From Heliocybe sulcata (taxonomy: Eukaryota > Basidiomycota > Agaricomycetes > Gloeophyllales > Gloeophyllaceae), in assembly GCA_004369045.1 (NCBI GenBank), contig ML213512.1, forward strand, positions 370,698-434,697: 64,000 nucleotides of DNA, written 5' to 3'. The first letter of the stretch is position 1; each line of letters begins with the position of its first letter. A model generated the notes under the pieces. It was not told the DNA's origin, did not search any database, and worked only from the letters and a program-made list of their open reading frames with translations. The position numbers and the translations under genes are program-made. This document shows positions 45,802 through 58,078 of this stretch, piece by piece.

Positions 45802-48540
45802 CTACCAGAGACGCCTTGCACTAGCGCCTCGAGTAGTACCCCCTCTGCCTCTGCCTCTACCCCTGCCTATCTTTTTGGGCGCGGTGGATATAAACCCGCC
45901 TCGCTTCTGCTCCTCCTCCTCGACCTGATCTGCCCAGCTAGCCTGCGCGGCAGGAGCTGCGGAGGTCGTACCCCAAGGCGTCGGCCCAATCGCGCTCTCA
46001 GTCGCCCACTTGTCGCTGACAACAGACTTCACGTCCCACGGCGTCTCCCCGACCGCGCTCTGCGTCGCCCACTTGTCGCTGACAACAGACTTCACATCCC
46101 ACGGCGTCTCCCCGACCGCGCTCTCTGTCGCCCACTTGTCGCTGACAACAGACTTCACGTCCCACGGCGTCTTCCCAACCGCGCTCTGCGTCGCCCACCT
46201 GTCGCTCACGACGGACTTCGCATCCCATGGTGTCTCTCCGACCGCACTCTCCTTCGCCCATCTATCGCTGATAACCGACTTCCCGCTCCAGCCTCTGGCA
46301 GCCGGCTTCACGTCCCAGGGCGTTTCCCCGATTACGCTTTCCGTCGGCCACCTGCCGCTGGTAGTTGACTTCGCGTCCCACGTCGTGTTCCTGGGCGCGC
46401 TCTGCGTCGCCCACCGGTCATCGTCGCCCCGCTCACTTTCTACGGGCTCTCGGCTGCTTGGTTTCACATAAGTTTGAGTCTGATGAGTCTTCTTGATACT
46501 CCACGGGGTTTCACCTACAACACTGTCCGTTGCCCACGGCTCTCCCCCAATCGACGGCGCAGGCCGCCTTACCTCAGGATCGCCCACGTTCGAGCCGGTA
46601 GACTTGCCCGCCGGCGCCGCATCCTCAGTCGTCCAGGATTTGCCGCTAAAAGACTTTGACCTGGGCTGAGTGACCTCGCTGCGATCTGCATCCTGGGCAT
46701 GAGCAGACTTGCTTGCTGAACTGTTGGCCGTCCACGCTTTGCTGCCACTGCTGTCGTTTAATGTCCAAGCCTTACTGACAGACTTCGAGTTCGCTCCTGA
46801 GGCGTTGCTAGCTCCGGACCCGGCCGCTGCACTTGAGCCTTGGCCAGTATCCTTCCTCCACGCCTGGCCAGTACCGTGGTTGCCGTTTCTGGCTCGCCGC
46901 CCCCGATCTGTAACAAACAAGACCGATGAAGACTCCGCCCGAAAACTCCAAGGGCAACCGTCACTCACCTCCTCCCCTTTCCCTTCCCCTCCCTCTTCCT
47001 CTGTTCCCACCCTCTTTCCTCTCCCTCTCCCTTTGCTCCCTCTCCAACTGTTTTTTCCAAGCGGCGCGAGTCTGACAGATGCCCTTCCCGCACGTCGTCC
47101 CATGGTCCGGGCAGAGCATTTCGTTCGGGTCTGCCGCGGCATCCTTCACCTCCGTGCCGTACCCCGCCCAAAGATTTTCCTCGTCAGGCGTAGAGGGAGG
47201 GGGAGCCATGTCGGCGGCCTCAAAGACGTGGGACTCCAGCTCTCCGCCATCCATGATTGTCATATCGTCCATCTGCGTGACCATCGCAGACAAGGGAAGA
47301 TACTCCGAGTCTGCTTCCTCCTCATTGTCCGTGTAGATGGAAGGACTGATGAACACCTGTCGGCTAGGGTGCACCAAGCCGGGCGGGCCTTGATCGACAG
47401 TGATGCCATACGGGGTTAGCAGGCCTGGCGGGGCGACCGGGATGGGCACGGAGGACGTCGGGCTGGGAGTGGCGAGTAGGCGGCCGTCACTCGTACTGCC
47501 CAAGGATGATGGCTCGGAGGAGCCGGAGTCGGATGGCGAGATCCCCCCTGTGCAGCATGCAACATTAGTCTGGTGTCTCATCGTCCAGTGCATCCTCACA
47601 GAGGTCAAGGGGCCCACGGTCCTCGGGCCCTTCATTGGCCTGAGGAGACCCTATGCTCCACGCAGGGCCGCCGACTGAAATGCGCTTCTTCGGGGTGGAG
47701 GCTTCTCTTTTCTTTGCCTCGAGATACGCCTCCGATCCAGCTGGAAAGATTGGCGAATGTAAGCTAGTGAGGATAGGTTCTTGTAAATAACATACGAGGC
47801 GGGGCTCTAGTAGGCGGTGGCGGTGGAAAGTGTCCAACCGGTAGAGGCCGAGCGAGGGACCTATGTATCACGTCTTGGGGAGGCAGGCCGCATCCGTGCG
47901 TCGAAGGATACGGATATTTTACAATCCTGGATGCGATCAGATAGGACAGATATCACCAACAGGCACGAGTGACATACGAGTTGTACAGACGCCACTGGCT
48001 GGCGTGGAACCACGCAGCCTCCACCTCCTTGCGTCTCCATCCTGCAACAAAGCCAAGCAGGCTGTAATTACTGCGGCTCAGAAATAAGACCGACATGCTC
48101 AGTGCTCACCATCTTTCTGGACGTGGCGCCCTGTGTTATAACTGCAATAGTATATCATACTAGCGCGGTCTTTTTCGTCTGCTTGAGATGTGCGCAAGAA
48201 CTCTTGCCACCTGTGGGCTCCGAGGAGGGCACGGTCATTGGTAAACCCTCTCTTCACTTCTATGATGACTATACTCTGGGACTTGAATGACAAATGGTAT
48301 TAGATGCGGATCTGGAGCCGGCCCGAGTCGATCACGATTGGCCAAGGAACATACCGAAGGTTTATGATAGAGGGCATTCAGGTACTCTGGATCACCGAGA
48401 ATACACGCCAGCCAGAAGCTGCAACGTATACGATCCCCCGGTAACTCCATGTTGGCGTTGATGGGGTAGGGCTGGTACACAACGAAGTACTTGGGTTCGT
48501 CGTCCCAGGCGGGTGGGGGTGTCGGAGCTCTCTTTACCAT
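45802..48540 (-). CDS. Disordered protein with Trp-periodic 21-residue repeats and an RG-rich C-terminus
   Basis: Reverse strand, start ATG at 48540 (MVKRAPTPPPAWDDEPKYFV). Exon 1 is 48540-48355; later exon pieces include ALLGAHRWQEFLRTSQ, WRRKEVEAAWFHASQWRLYN, FPAGSEAYLEAKKREAST and a long one running to about 46970; the last is about 46910-45802. The upstream exon chain is in frame where checked but not complete. A Cys/His cluster (CPDHGTTCGKGIC) is followed by a basic Arg/Glu helix and RGRGRGR. The last third is about eight repeats ending in TPWDVK...DKWATESAVGE, then WADQVEEEEQ and GRGRGRGRGG. Not a family I recognise. Arg-Gly ends and a possible zinc knuckle suggest RNA association, but that is inference. 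Confidence 0.6.
45975..46560 (-). repeat. 63-bp tandem repeats, about five near-identical and three degenerate units
   Basis: Each unit codes 21 residues, consensus DVKSVVSDKWATESAVGETPW without the last residue counted twice. The near-identical units lie at about 45985-46265; upstream in the protein (higher coordinates) are weaker copies such as GRWPTESVIGETPW and DDRWATQSAPRNTTW. Trp recurs at spacings of 10 and 11. Confidence 0.88.
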
Positions 48541-50193
48541 GATGAATTCACGAACAGGCAATATGTTCGACTTCAAGACTTCAAATTTTTAAAGCTTCAA
48601 GCTTCATTTAGAGACGATCGGCCGCCTTATCATGAGGCATGCCACTCAGATACGTTCACGATACATGCTTCGACTCACAACGTACCGGTAAAGTGCATCT
48701 GACGAGCCGTGGCCCTCGAAGCCAAAAGACGCGTCAATAGCAGTTAACAGACCAGTCGACGATGAGCGCTGAGCGACGTTAGTATGAGTACGCGCACGAT
48801 GAGGGTAGCAGTTCGAGGGAGCTCAACATGAACGGTTTGGGAAGAGTATCACATGTGCAAGGACCCTGAACACCCTAGAGCAGGTCTTAAGTTACATAGC
48901 GCCAATTTCCTAAACACATCACTTACATTTCGGCGACTGGGCTGTCTTCATATGCGTGGTGCGGCGCGAAATGTGCAGGCATTTGCAGTGCTATCAAGAT
49001 TAAACGTTAAATGAGCAGCTGGCACGTAATGATTAATGCATCCATAGCGAGACGCGTCGCGGGTCGCGTTTGCCACAACCGCGTCTTCTGGATCCTAACT
49101 CTCACTCACACTGCTGTGAACCACCATGTTTTACAAAATGACTGCTGGCTCCCTACTCATATACTTTGGTCTTCATTCTGCGAGCATAGCTGAAGAAACT
49201 GATAACCGTCCCGCAACTATGCTCAGCCGGAGATGGAACACGGCCTATTGCTATGGCTTGCTGACGGGGAAGCGAGCTGGGGACGAGCTAAGATGACAAG
49301 TCCACGGACCGTGGATACTCCCTCGATTCAACGCGCATTTATATACCAGAGTCTCGGGTGAGTGTCCCTGATCAATGCGGAGGCTTTATGCTTTCTGATT
49401 TCAACATTCGATACCCAGGGACCTGGCGCATACATCCCTGACCTCCATACATGCATCAAAGTCTCTCTATTCACGTCTAGCTTCAAGCCAAGCGCCCTTG
49501 TGGAAACAGTATCTGTAGGTGCATGCATTACTCTTCTTGCCCTGCATCCGAAATAATGTTCAGGACCGCCACCAGAAGTCATTATGCGATGCCAGTCAAG
49601 TTTTCGAATGTTTCTCGGGCCACCGGGTTGTCGCCTGCTTCTGCGAGAGGCGTATATTCCCTCTGTTGATGACACCCTCCGTTGTATGACATCGACATGC
49701 CAAGGACCCTGGGTGACTGTGTACGGATGCCATGAGACTTTGGGCAAGTCTGCTTTTGACTGCGCATATACCCATAATCTCAGTGCGTACCTTGTACTTT
49801 CGCCATCACATCGAGCACCTTACGGTTGTTAGCACCCAATTAACGACTTCTTCATTAGAGTGTATCTGCAGTGGTAATTCCTACAGGTGGGGCCGCTCAA
49901 TAAGGGAATTTCGAAGGATTTTTGCGACGTGATTGGCTGGGAGCTGCTCCACACTGTAGGAATTACCACTGCAGATACACTCTATTACCCGATCCGGTTA
50001 CTCTCTCAGCCCCAAATAGGGGCTAAGACCACGCTTCAGAAATAGCAAGGCGTCTTCTATATTTACGTTTCCCGTTGAATTATGACGACTCACGGCCTTG
50101 CAATATTAATGCTGCTCTCTTTCTCATGTCGACTGGTGACCGATAACCAGCAACACTGGTGGCTTGAAGCTCGAAATCTCTGTTCCTGCTGAA
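48541..50193. other. Gene-poor stretch of 1.65 kb
   Basis: No supported gene. It contains the inverted-repeat element at 49856-49984 and the promoters of the two flanking divergent genes. Confidence 0.5.
49856..49984. mobile_element. 125-bp inverted-repeat element flanked by TA (MITE-like)
   Basis: A 29-bp stretch beginning GAGTGTATCTGCAGTGGTAA at 49858-49886 recurs as an exact reverse complement at 49954-49982. TA dinucleotides abut both ends (49856-49857 and 49983-49984), as in a TA target duplication. The similarity extends inward with one indel. The 67-bp core codes nothing. This fits a non-autonomous miniature transposon of Tc1/mariner-like type, and the perfect repeats suggest recent insertion or recent activity. 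Confidence 0.75.
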
Positions 50194-53100
50194 ATGGCTG
50201 TTAAGGATTATTTGGTCAAGGCTTTCGCCTTTCGTACCATCACAACGACTCTACTGGCTGTCCTTATATATGTTGTCTTGTTTCTGGCGGTCAGCATCAC
50301 GGACGACGTTCCAAGTATCCCGAAGAACTTGCATGGCTTGAATTTGACTCAGGCCGACTTGGATCTGCACCTGGTTCGTACGAACACTGCAAAGTTATGG
50401 CAGACGCCTTGTGCGCCGTGGTAGCGGTGGATTCTCTCGTTACATCTTCTCCCCGGATATCTCAAAGCTGTTGTACATATGAACGAAACTGTTCACGTGC
50501 GACGACTATGCATTTGTGCTTCTGAAGTCTCATTCTCTTTTTCCTTCGGCTATAATCGACCGCGCGCTAACCCTCCCATAGATCACCCTCCGCCCTCACC
50601 CCTACATCTCCCACTTCAACGACGTCGTTCGCTCCTACATCCTCTCGCGAGTTCAAGACGTCGCCTCCGTGCACCCGTCTTGGGTCCACGTCGACTCCGA
50701 CACCCGCTCCTCCGCCTCCTGGGCCACCAAGGCCTCCCCGCACGCAGTTTACTTTCAGGGGACGAACGTCCTTGTCAAGATCGACGGCACTGATCCTAGC
50801 TACCGCGACAAAGACGCCGTGCTATTTTCCGCGCACTATGACTCGGTATCGACGGCGCCAGGGGTGACGGACGACGGGATGGGTGTGGTGACGCTTTTGG
50901 CGATGGTTGAGTATCTGGCAAAGAACAGGCCGAGGAGGACGGCGGTGTTTAATATCAATAATGGAGAGGAGGATGGCTTGAATGGGGCGCATGCGTGAGT
51001 TCATGTGTTACGGGTACTATAATTTGACCTTGAATGTCTCAACAGATTCCTGGAACATCCCTGGTCCAACATAACCTCCACCTTCCTCAACCTCGAAGGC
51101 GCCGCAGCAGGCGGGTATGTACCATCCCACATGCTGCTATCTTTCTTCAGAAAGAGCTGACCCTTTTCCAGCCGCCCAATCCTCTTCCGCACCACTTCCC
51201 ACTCCCCCACCCGTGCCTTCACCTCCAAGTACGTCCCGCACCCGCATAGCAACGTGATTGCCGCCGATGGCTACTCTACCGGTGTCCTGCGGTCCTACAC
51301 CGACTACTCTGTCTACGAAGCCGCTGGGTACGAGGGCCTGGATTTGGCGTTCTACAAGGGAAGGAGCAAGTACCATACGAAGTATGACGCGGTGCCGACG
51401 ACCGAGGGAGGGAGGAGGGCGCTGTGGGCTATGATGGAGAGCGTGTTGGGAGCAGGGAATGCATTGTTGAATGAGGAGGGTGTTGGCAAAGGAGGAGGGA
51501 AGGCGGTTTACTTCGATTGTGAGTGCATGCTTCGGGAAATAACTTGTTAACTGACTAAAGATGATGTAGTCCTAGGGTCGAGCCTCGTCCTCCTAGCCCT
51601 CCGCACTGAGTTTGTGCTCGATGTCATCCTGCTTGTGCTGGGCCCTATATCCTTGATCGTGCTAGGCGCTCTGATATACGCAAGAAAACAGCGCGAGAGA
51701 GCGAACGCGCTTATGGTAGGCGAGCACATTGTGCCCAAGAAACATTGGGCGAGGGGGTGGGGACGGTTTTGGTTGGCCCTGCTCGTCGGCATCGGAGCGC
51801 AAGTCGGGTTAGTTGCGGGATTCGTGAACCTCAATCCATTCGTGAGTCTTTTGCGTATGTCTATGTGTACTTGGTTAAGAGAGGTATCATGTAGATCATC
51901 CACTCTTCGCCGTTCGTCGTTTTAACATCCACAATGTCCCTCGCGTATCTCGGCCTCCTCCTCCCGCTCCGGCTCTTCACTCGCTTCCTCCCGGTACCGC
52001 CAGCGAAGCAGAAGCTCGCGATTATGCTCGAGATGTACCCCCTTACTTGGGTGTTTCTTGTTATCGCCACCGTCGCCGCTGATCGTTGGGGGATCGCCGC
52101 GACGTACTGGGTGACGGTGCTCAACCTTGCGGTGTTGTTAGGGTGTGTGGTAGGGTGCGTGGAAGCGCTGGTGGGGAAGGGCCATGCGGGGTTGGAGGAG
52201 GGCGACAGGGAGAGGAGAAGGTTTGTCAGAGGGGTCAGGTATGAGGTGGGCAGCGAGAATGGAGAGGACGGGATAAATGGGGCGGAGGGGAGGGAAGTTG
52301 AAGACGAGGTGCCGACCGAGATTACGCCGCTGATGCGGCAGCAGCGTGTCAGAGACAGAGATGGGCATGAGTATGTTGTGGCAGACGATGAGACTGGTGC
52401 GTTGCAGTTCACGTGGCTTGTCAGCGGTATCTCATCCTTTCATGTTTTATGGATCTAACAGACAAGGAAGAGACGGACGAGGCGGTGGGGTGGTGGGCGG
52501 TGCAGATGCTGTTCATGACAGTTCTACCGGTCGTGTTGCTTTTGCAGGTTGCATTCTTGGTTGTGAATACCCTGGGGCAGAGTCTGGTCGATGGGAGTCC
52601 GGCGTGGGTTGGTATGTATCTGATTCTGATTCTGACTATTTCCGAGTGACATCGAATGCTGATACCACGATTTAGTTTACGCAGGGACATGCGTCATATC
52701 CTTCTTGACGGTGCTCCCTCTCGCACCGTTCATGCATAAGATGCATAAAGGTGTCACCTTTATCGCCGTGGCTATCTTCATCCTGACGATATTGTATTCC
52801 TGGACCGTCTTCCCGTTCACATCCGCTGCACCATTCAAAGTCTTCTTCCTCCAGTCCGTCGAGATCAGCGGGCAGCAGACCGTGGCGACTACGAGCCTCA
52901 TCGGGGCGCCATCCTACCTGAAGAAGGTTGTTGCGGAGCTGCCGTCTACATACGGGACGCATGTCAATTGCAGTGATTCGAGCGTCCGGGCGGATCTCAC
53001 AGCCTGCACGTGGCATAGCGAGTTGATGCCGACGCCTGAAGCTGGTGCAGAGCAATTTATCACGCTCAATGCGACGAGGCTGAACGGAACAAGCGCGGAG

Positions 53101-53496
53101 CTCTCTTTCTGGGGTACCAACACCCGCGCGTGCAGGCTGTACTTCGATAACGGTCCTGTGCAGTACTTGCACGTCTATGAGGGCGACAAGAAGCGCACGG
53201 AGATGCAGCCTGGGTACGGGATCTCGGAGAAGGGCCTGGTGGACGTGCGGCTCTGGAGCAGAGAGTGGGACGAGGCGTTCAGGGTCGAGGTGGGATGGGA
53301 CCTCGAGCGCGGATTGGAAGGAAGGGTTGCGTGCGAGTGGGCGGAGTATGAGAGCGGGACGGCTGGCACGGGGCTGCCGAACAATGGCGCGAGCATTCCG
53401 GCGCTGGAGGAGGCGTTGGCTTTTCTGCCGCAGTGGGCGGTGCTGACGAAGGCAAATGATGGGCTTGTGGAGGCTTGGGAGAGGTTTGTGGTATGA
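50194..53496 (+). CDS. PFF1: Vacuolar membrane M28 protease (Pff1)
   Basis: Eight exons, all in frame, 917 aa: 50194-50373, 50582-50994, 51046-51114, 51172-51518, 51570-51841, 51895-52396, 52462-52611, 52676-53496. An N-terminal helix (TTTLLAVLIYVVLFLAVSI) precedes a lumenal M28 peptidase domain with zinc-binding motifs AVLFSAHYDSV, GVTDDGMGV, NINNGEEDGLNGAHAFL, LNLEGAAAGG and the distal His in KYHTKYDAVP. About eight further membrane helices follow, then a lumenal C-terminal domain of about 250 residues. This is the layout of yeast Pff1 (YBR074W), a multispanning vacuolar metalloprotease. The start is the ATG at 50194; the frame upstream has only non-ATG codons. Intron 1, at 208 nt, is the longest. 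Confidence 0.92.
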
Positions 53497-53961
53497 GATT
53501 GTCTTTGTATAATATGTGTCTCGATTGGAGTATACACGTCGATGTCTTGATCTATTCTGCTGCCCGTGGCGTTCCCGAGGGAAGTTCAGCCTGCGCACTC
53601 TTGACTGGGCAATGGCGAAGGCATGCATAACGAAACGCGGGGTTCTGAGTGCCATAGTACTCTCCGACGGTTCATAAATCAAGCCGTGTAGGAATTAAGC
53701 AATTTGATATCGTACATTGTGCGCTCTCGTACCTACTACTGGGCGGGACTAGAGTTCAAAGGAAGAGTAGTTGAGTAGTTGACTGGCACAGAACACTGTT
53801 GACGGAACCCTTTGGGAAACACTAGTCGTCCCCGAGATACACGATGGTAGCTGGGCTCCTATGATTTCATGTCAGCCCTCGGGTCGCTCGAATAATTCAG
53901 GAAGGGTAAATGCGTACCGCTCCTCTTTACCCTATGGAGCAGTTGGAGCGTCAGTTCTCGG
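53497..53961. other. Intergenic between convergent genes
   Basis: 3' flanks of the protease gene and the Hsp70-like gene. No gene seen. Confidence 0.5.
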
Positions 53962-56289
53962 CTAAGACTTGGAGCGTATAGTGGTACGCACGTCCACCAT
54001 CCACGCTATCTGAGCCTTCAATTCCGCGAGTCCAAAAATCAAGATAACTCTGTGGTCGAAGCAATAGTATGTCTGGCCGATGCAATTTCGGAGAGGTACC
54101 AGGGATGATATTGCCTCTGAGATGTCGGCGTGGACCGTGCACAGCGTGCTGTACAATTCTGGAAGAATGCTGATCAGCCATAAGTATCAACTGTCATATG
54201 TCTGACAGACTCGCCAGTATCAACGTCTGTCCACTCGGGGTGTATGGAGGAACCATCGTACGTCGTGATCAACAAAGTCTTATGGCACACAGTTCCGTTC
54301 AAAAATCGTGATTCAGACCCCAGGCTACGGAGTTCAATTGAAAACTCTTGTCCCATTCTGACTTTCTCATCCTTTTCATGGAACAGATTCAGTATGAGTA
54401 CATCCAGCTAATGCTCCCACTTACTTTTTTGAGTATGTGAAAGTATGCTTCGGGCAGGGACCACGCCCCGGAGGCATCGCGAAATATACTCTGCTTCCGT
54501 GCGACGTGCTCCGTCTCGCTGGGATCATACGCCCTTATCCCCTTGACACCGTACGTGGTCCTGGTCACGCGGACACACACAATATGATCAACATAAAACG
54601 CGACTGCGCCATCAGCTACTGCCTTGTTCCTGTCGAAAGGATCACGATAAGTCGGATTTCGTAAACAAAACAAGCATCAGACGCTCACGTGTAGCCGTCT
54701 GGTCGAGATACCTCCATGCCACTGCCCATAAGCTCTCGACGCAAACTGTCGAACAAGTGTTCACTTGCGGCGAAGCCGCCCACAAAAAGGATGTTCTGAC
54801 CAGATCATTTAGACGGAACTGAAATTCAAATCATGAAGACCACACCTTTATGAGTCCACCTGCGAACTGTTGCTCTATAATAGCTTCGAGTATAGCTCGC
54901 AGCGAAGGATTGAAAAAGCCGGCCATGTCAGTCCTAGATATGGAACGTTAGGGTGCCCTTCCATAACAACTTCACTCCCTACGCACCCTGTCAACTTTAG
55001 AGCTCCCCTCGAGATACCATAGTCTGGATCGTCGTCAGCCCTCGTCCCAAACCGTATGTGCACTGCCTCGCTCGCGGACTTGAATCTTCGCTTTGCGGTC
55101 CTCTCGAAGGACCGTACAATATTCTCAATATCTTCAGGGTCGTCGTAAGCGGAGCCCTTGAGTTTTTCTACTCCGTGCCAGTTCAAGCATCATTTGAAGC
55201 AGTTGACATCTCTATATGAACAGCTCACCGAAAAGGAATGCTTCCATTCTGCGATTGACGAAAACGGACCCTTGTAGACGACCTTAGCGACATGCAAGGA
55301 TCAGTCCATAGCACGCGGAAAGATTTTTGAGTAACAGACAGTCCGGCGATGCAGCCTCCTCTACTTTGATAGGACGGGACTCGCTGATGATGTAAGAGCT
55401 GATGTCGATGGTTCCTCCTCCTGCATCGACGATCATTATTTTGTTGCCAGCCTACGAGAGATGATAGTCAATACAGTGCGCATACAATGTAAGGTGAGTC
55501 CGACCTCGAGTGCATCAGAGGACAGGCCATGTTCCAAGCAATAGTACAGACTCGCCTCCCCTTCCGTGACAAACTGTATTCGGTCTCGGGCGGCCTGCAT
55601 GTTGGGTACCAGACGAGCCTGCACGGCGGCTTTGCGCATTTTCTGCTCTTCCAGCCCACCCCATCCGTTCGGATGTCCCAACACGAAATCAATGCTTCCC
55701 TCCAGTGAGCGAAGGAGGGCATCACCAGCTGCATGGGAAGTTCTGATGTACTCCTTCGCGCACTCGAAGAGAAAACTGAGATAGTCAGCCAATATATCCG
55801 CGATGGCGATGTTAACCGGGAGTGGAGGTATGCATTCGTCCGTGATGTCAGAAGCATAGAGATTCTTTGGCCGGAGATGAAGCTTGAACCTGTGGAACAG
55901 GACATGGATTACGATAAAAGCTTCCTTGGGGACGTGCCTACCATTCGACGCGAATCCATTCGTTCTCATCCGTTTCCCCATCCTCACGCAGATTTTCTGC
56001 CTCCTGACCGATGGCCTGCAGTGCGCCATTCGCATCATAATACAGTACCGAGGGTACCTTAGAATCAGCCCCAGAAGTGCTTTGGCCTGGAAACCTGGAT
56101 ACATAGACGATCAAAATAACCAGCACCCGCAAAGGAGATGCCATACTTGGTGACCGTCCGAATCTGCGGCACTTCTCCTGGATCCAGAATGGTGTACGAG
56201 ATACCGCTGTACGTCGTCCCAACGTCGAGCGCAAGAACAAGCTTGCGTGAAGCGCCTGTATACGGCCTGCGAAACTGAGCGCTGGTCAT
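53962..56289 (-). CDS. Hsp70-like ATPase (HspA12-related fungal family)
   Basis: Multi-exon reverse-strand gene; start ATG at 56289. The N-terminus KLVLALDVGTTYSGISYTIL is phosphate-binding loop 1 of the actin/Hsp70 ATPase fold. Then come FPGQSTSGADSKVPSVLYYD, FVLGHPNGWGGLEEQKMRKA, EGEASLYYCLEHG, NKIMIVDAGGGTIDISSY (phosphate loop 2) and NILFVGGFAASEHLFDSLRR (adenosine motif). No canonical Hsp70 substrate-binding domain follows; the C-terminal part is a shorter beta-rich segment. This is the expanded Hsp70-like family of mushrooms, related to animal HSPA12; clients are unknown. It is divergent from the coiled-coil gene at 56604. Confidence 0.85.
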
Positions 56290-56603
56290 GGTAATGAGCT
56301 GTGGGGAACCCCCGTTCGAGCGAATAGTCAGCCTTATAAACAGTCAGGCTGAGCATGCCCGTGACGCCGCCGCTTCATCATCATGACGAACACTTATAGT
56401 ACCTGTACTTGTATTAGGCTTCGATGGACCATGCTTGGATACGGATTGAATGCGAGATTTCCACCAAGGAGACCTGTATGTGGATTCTGATATCAAGTAT
56501 GTCGAGGCTCTTATCAGTCCGAGGACTCCGAGGTCCGAATTCAGGGTTGCCTGACCCTTATATACGTACACCAGCACTTTTCGTCCTGTACCATCTTCGA
56601 GAC
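56290..56603. promoter_or_regulatory. Divergent promoter region of the Hsp70-like and coiled-coil genes
   Basis: Only 314 bp separate the two start codons, so regulatory sequence is probably shared. A CTTATA and a TTATATACG lie near 56332 and 56560, possible TATA-like sites facing opposite ways. Open frame on the + strand extends upstream of the chosen start. Confidence 0.45.
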
Positions 56604-58078
56604 ATGGAAGGAATCCGAACTTGTCTCAAATTGCTGGGAGCTGGAGCTCTCCGCGTCCTCCAACCTCTCGTCCCGATCGCGATAGCCATAGCGAGGGATC
56701 CAAAGGCACCGTCGGGGCATGAAGGTCATGGCGCCCAGGATGAAGAAATGGTATTATTGACACATCATGAGGCCGATTATGCCGGGAGGCGAGCTACAAG
56801 GGAGCAGGAATCTGGCGAACTAGAGGGCTTGAGGAGAGCTTTACAGGAAACCAGCGAGACGTTGGAGCAGGAGAGGCACAGAGCGAATCAGCTGGAAGCC
56901 GAACGTAACAAGTTGGTGCACGCTATGAAAGATGGCATTAATCGCATGGAGGCAGAGCTTTCAGAGCGTGACCACCGCTACCAAGAACTCGAGGCGGGTT
57001 ATCATGCACTGGAAAAGCGATTGGAGGACCAGAGGCAATTGCTGGAAGCTCGTTCGGCGGAGCTCCGTGTCGCCCAGACTTTCCTCACAAAGACGGATAC
57101 GATATCAGTTACGGACGTCAAGACCATGGTCACGGATCTCAACACCGACATTTTCCAGGCCGCTGTGATGCTCGCGGACATGCTTAACTTTCGCCAAAGG
57201 ACCAAATACGGAGTGGCAGAATCGAAGCACGCCCAAGGCAGAGTCAAAGCCTGGTTGGAACCAGACTTTGCTCGGGCCTTGAGCGGTGCAAACGATTCGT
57301 CCATCTTGCAGATTGCGGTTCGAGGCGTGATCTGCCACCATTGCAACCTCATCATTAACAGCTGGCCGTCTCAGGTCTCGGAAGGCGGAGTGCGTAGTCG
57401 TGAGGAATACAAGACCTTATACAGTAGTATGATCGGATCTGGTGAGCATATCGTCTTCATCAATCGGGACAACGGCTAAGACTACCTTTCATAGAATCAC
57501 AGGCCGTGGCAGGCCGCTGGCGCTCTCTGACCCGCGAGCACATGCGACGAACGGCGGGCGAGGGCGGAGTCGAGCATGAGTTGTATCTTTCGAACGCATC
57601 CTTGCACGTCCAGCTCCTTTGCAGGGTAACTGGCCGTATAAGTAACGAAGAGCTTCGGTCTTCGATTGACCATGCCGTCCATGGCAAGTTGTCCGACATT
57701 ATCCGGCTTGCTCTGCGCCTACGAGAAGTAATCGGGGAAAACATCATCTCCTGTGATTTCATAGCATTGTTGCCAAGTGGGGACGAGATATTTAATGGCC
57801 AATCGATGCAGGAGGATGGAGCCGACCCATCCGAACACCAAGACAACCTGGGCGGTTCGCGAGTACTTTGCACGACGGAATTAGGGCTGTTGCGGGCCGA
57901 GACGGTACCTAGGGAGGATGGGAGTCAACGGATTCAGGATGTTATCCTGAAACCCAAGGTAGCCTTGACCTCGCTCCTTCTTGCCTCGACGCTTCAGGCA
58001 CTGCCGAAGGAGCGTGGTAGAAGGCACAGGGCAGCGGCTGACGACAAGCAGGCCGCCTTTAAGGGAAGCGCTACTTGA
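56604..58078 (+). CDS. Coiled-coil protein with C-terminal globular domain (copy 2)
   Basis: Exons 56604-57441 and 57495-58078, phase 1 at the join, 473 aa. The start is set at MEGIRTCLKLLGAG; the open frame reaches back to 56424 with another ATG. An N-terminal hydrophobic stretch (LLGAGALRVLQPLVPIAIAIA) is followed by a coiled coil (about residues 65-165) and the domain shared with the gene at 36382: DVKTMVTDLNTDIFQAAVML, AGRWRSLTREHMR, LCTTELGLLRAE, LKPKVALTSL. The intron is at the same position and phase in both. The two genes are clearly related but well diverged. Function unknown. Confidence 0.8.

Noticed and set aside
45712-46368. A 218-codon forward frame with RRLPDRALRRPLVADNRLH repeats
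   Set aside because: It is the antisense reading of the 63-bp repeats in the reverse-strand gene. Periodic DNA leaves several frames open.
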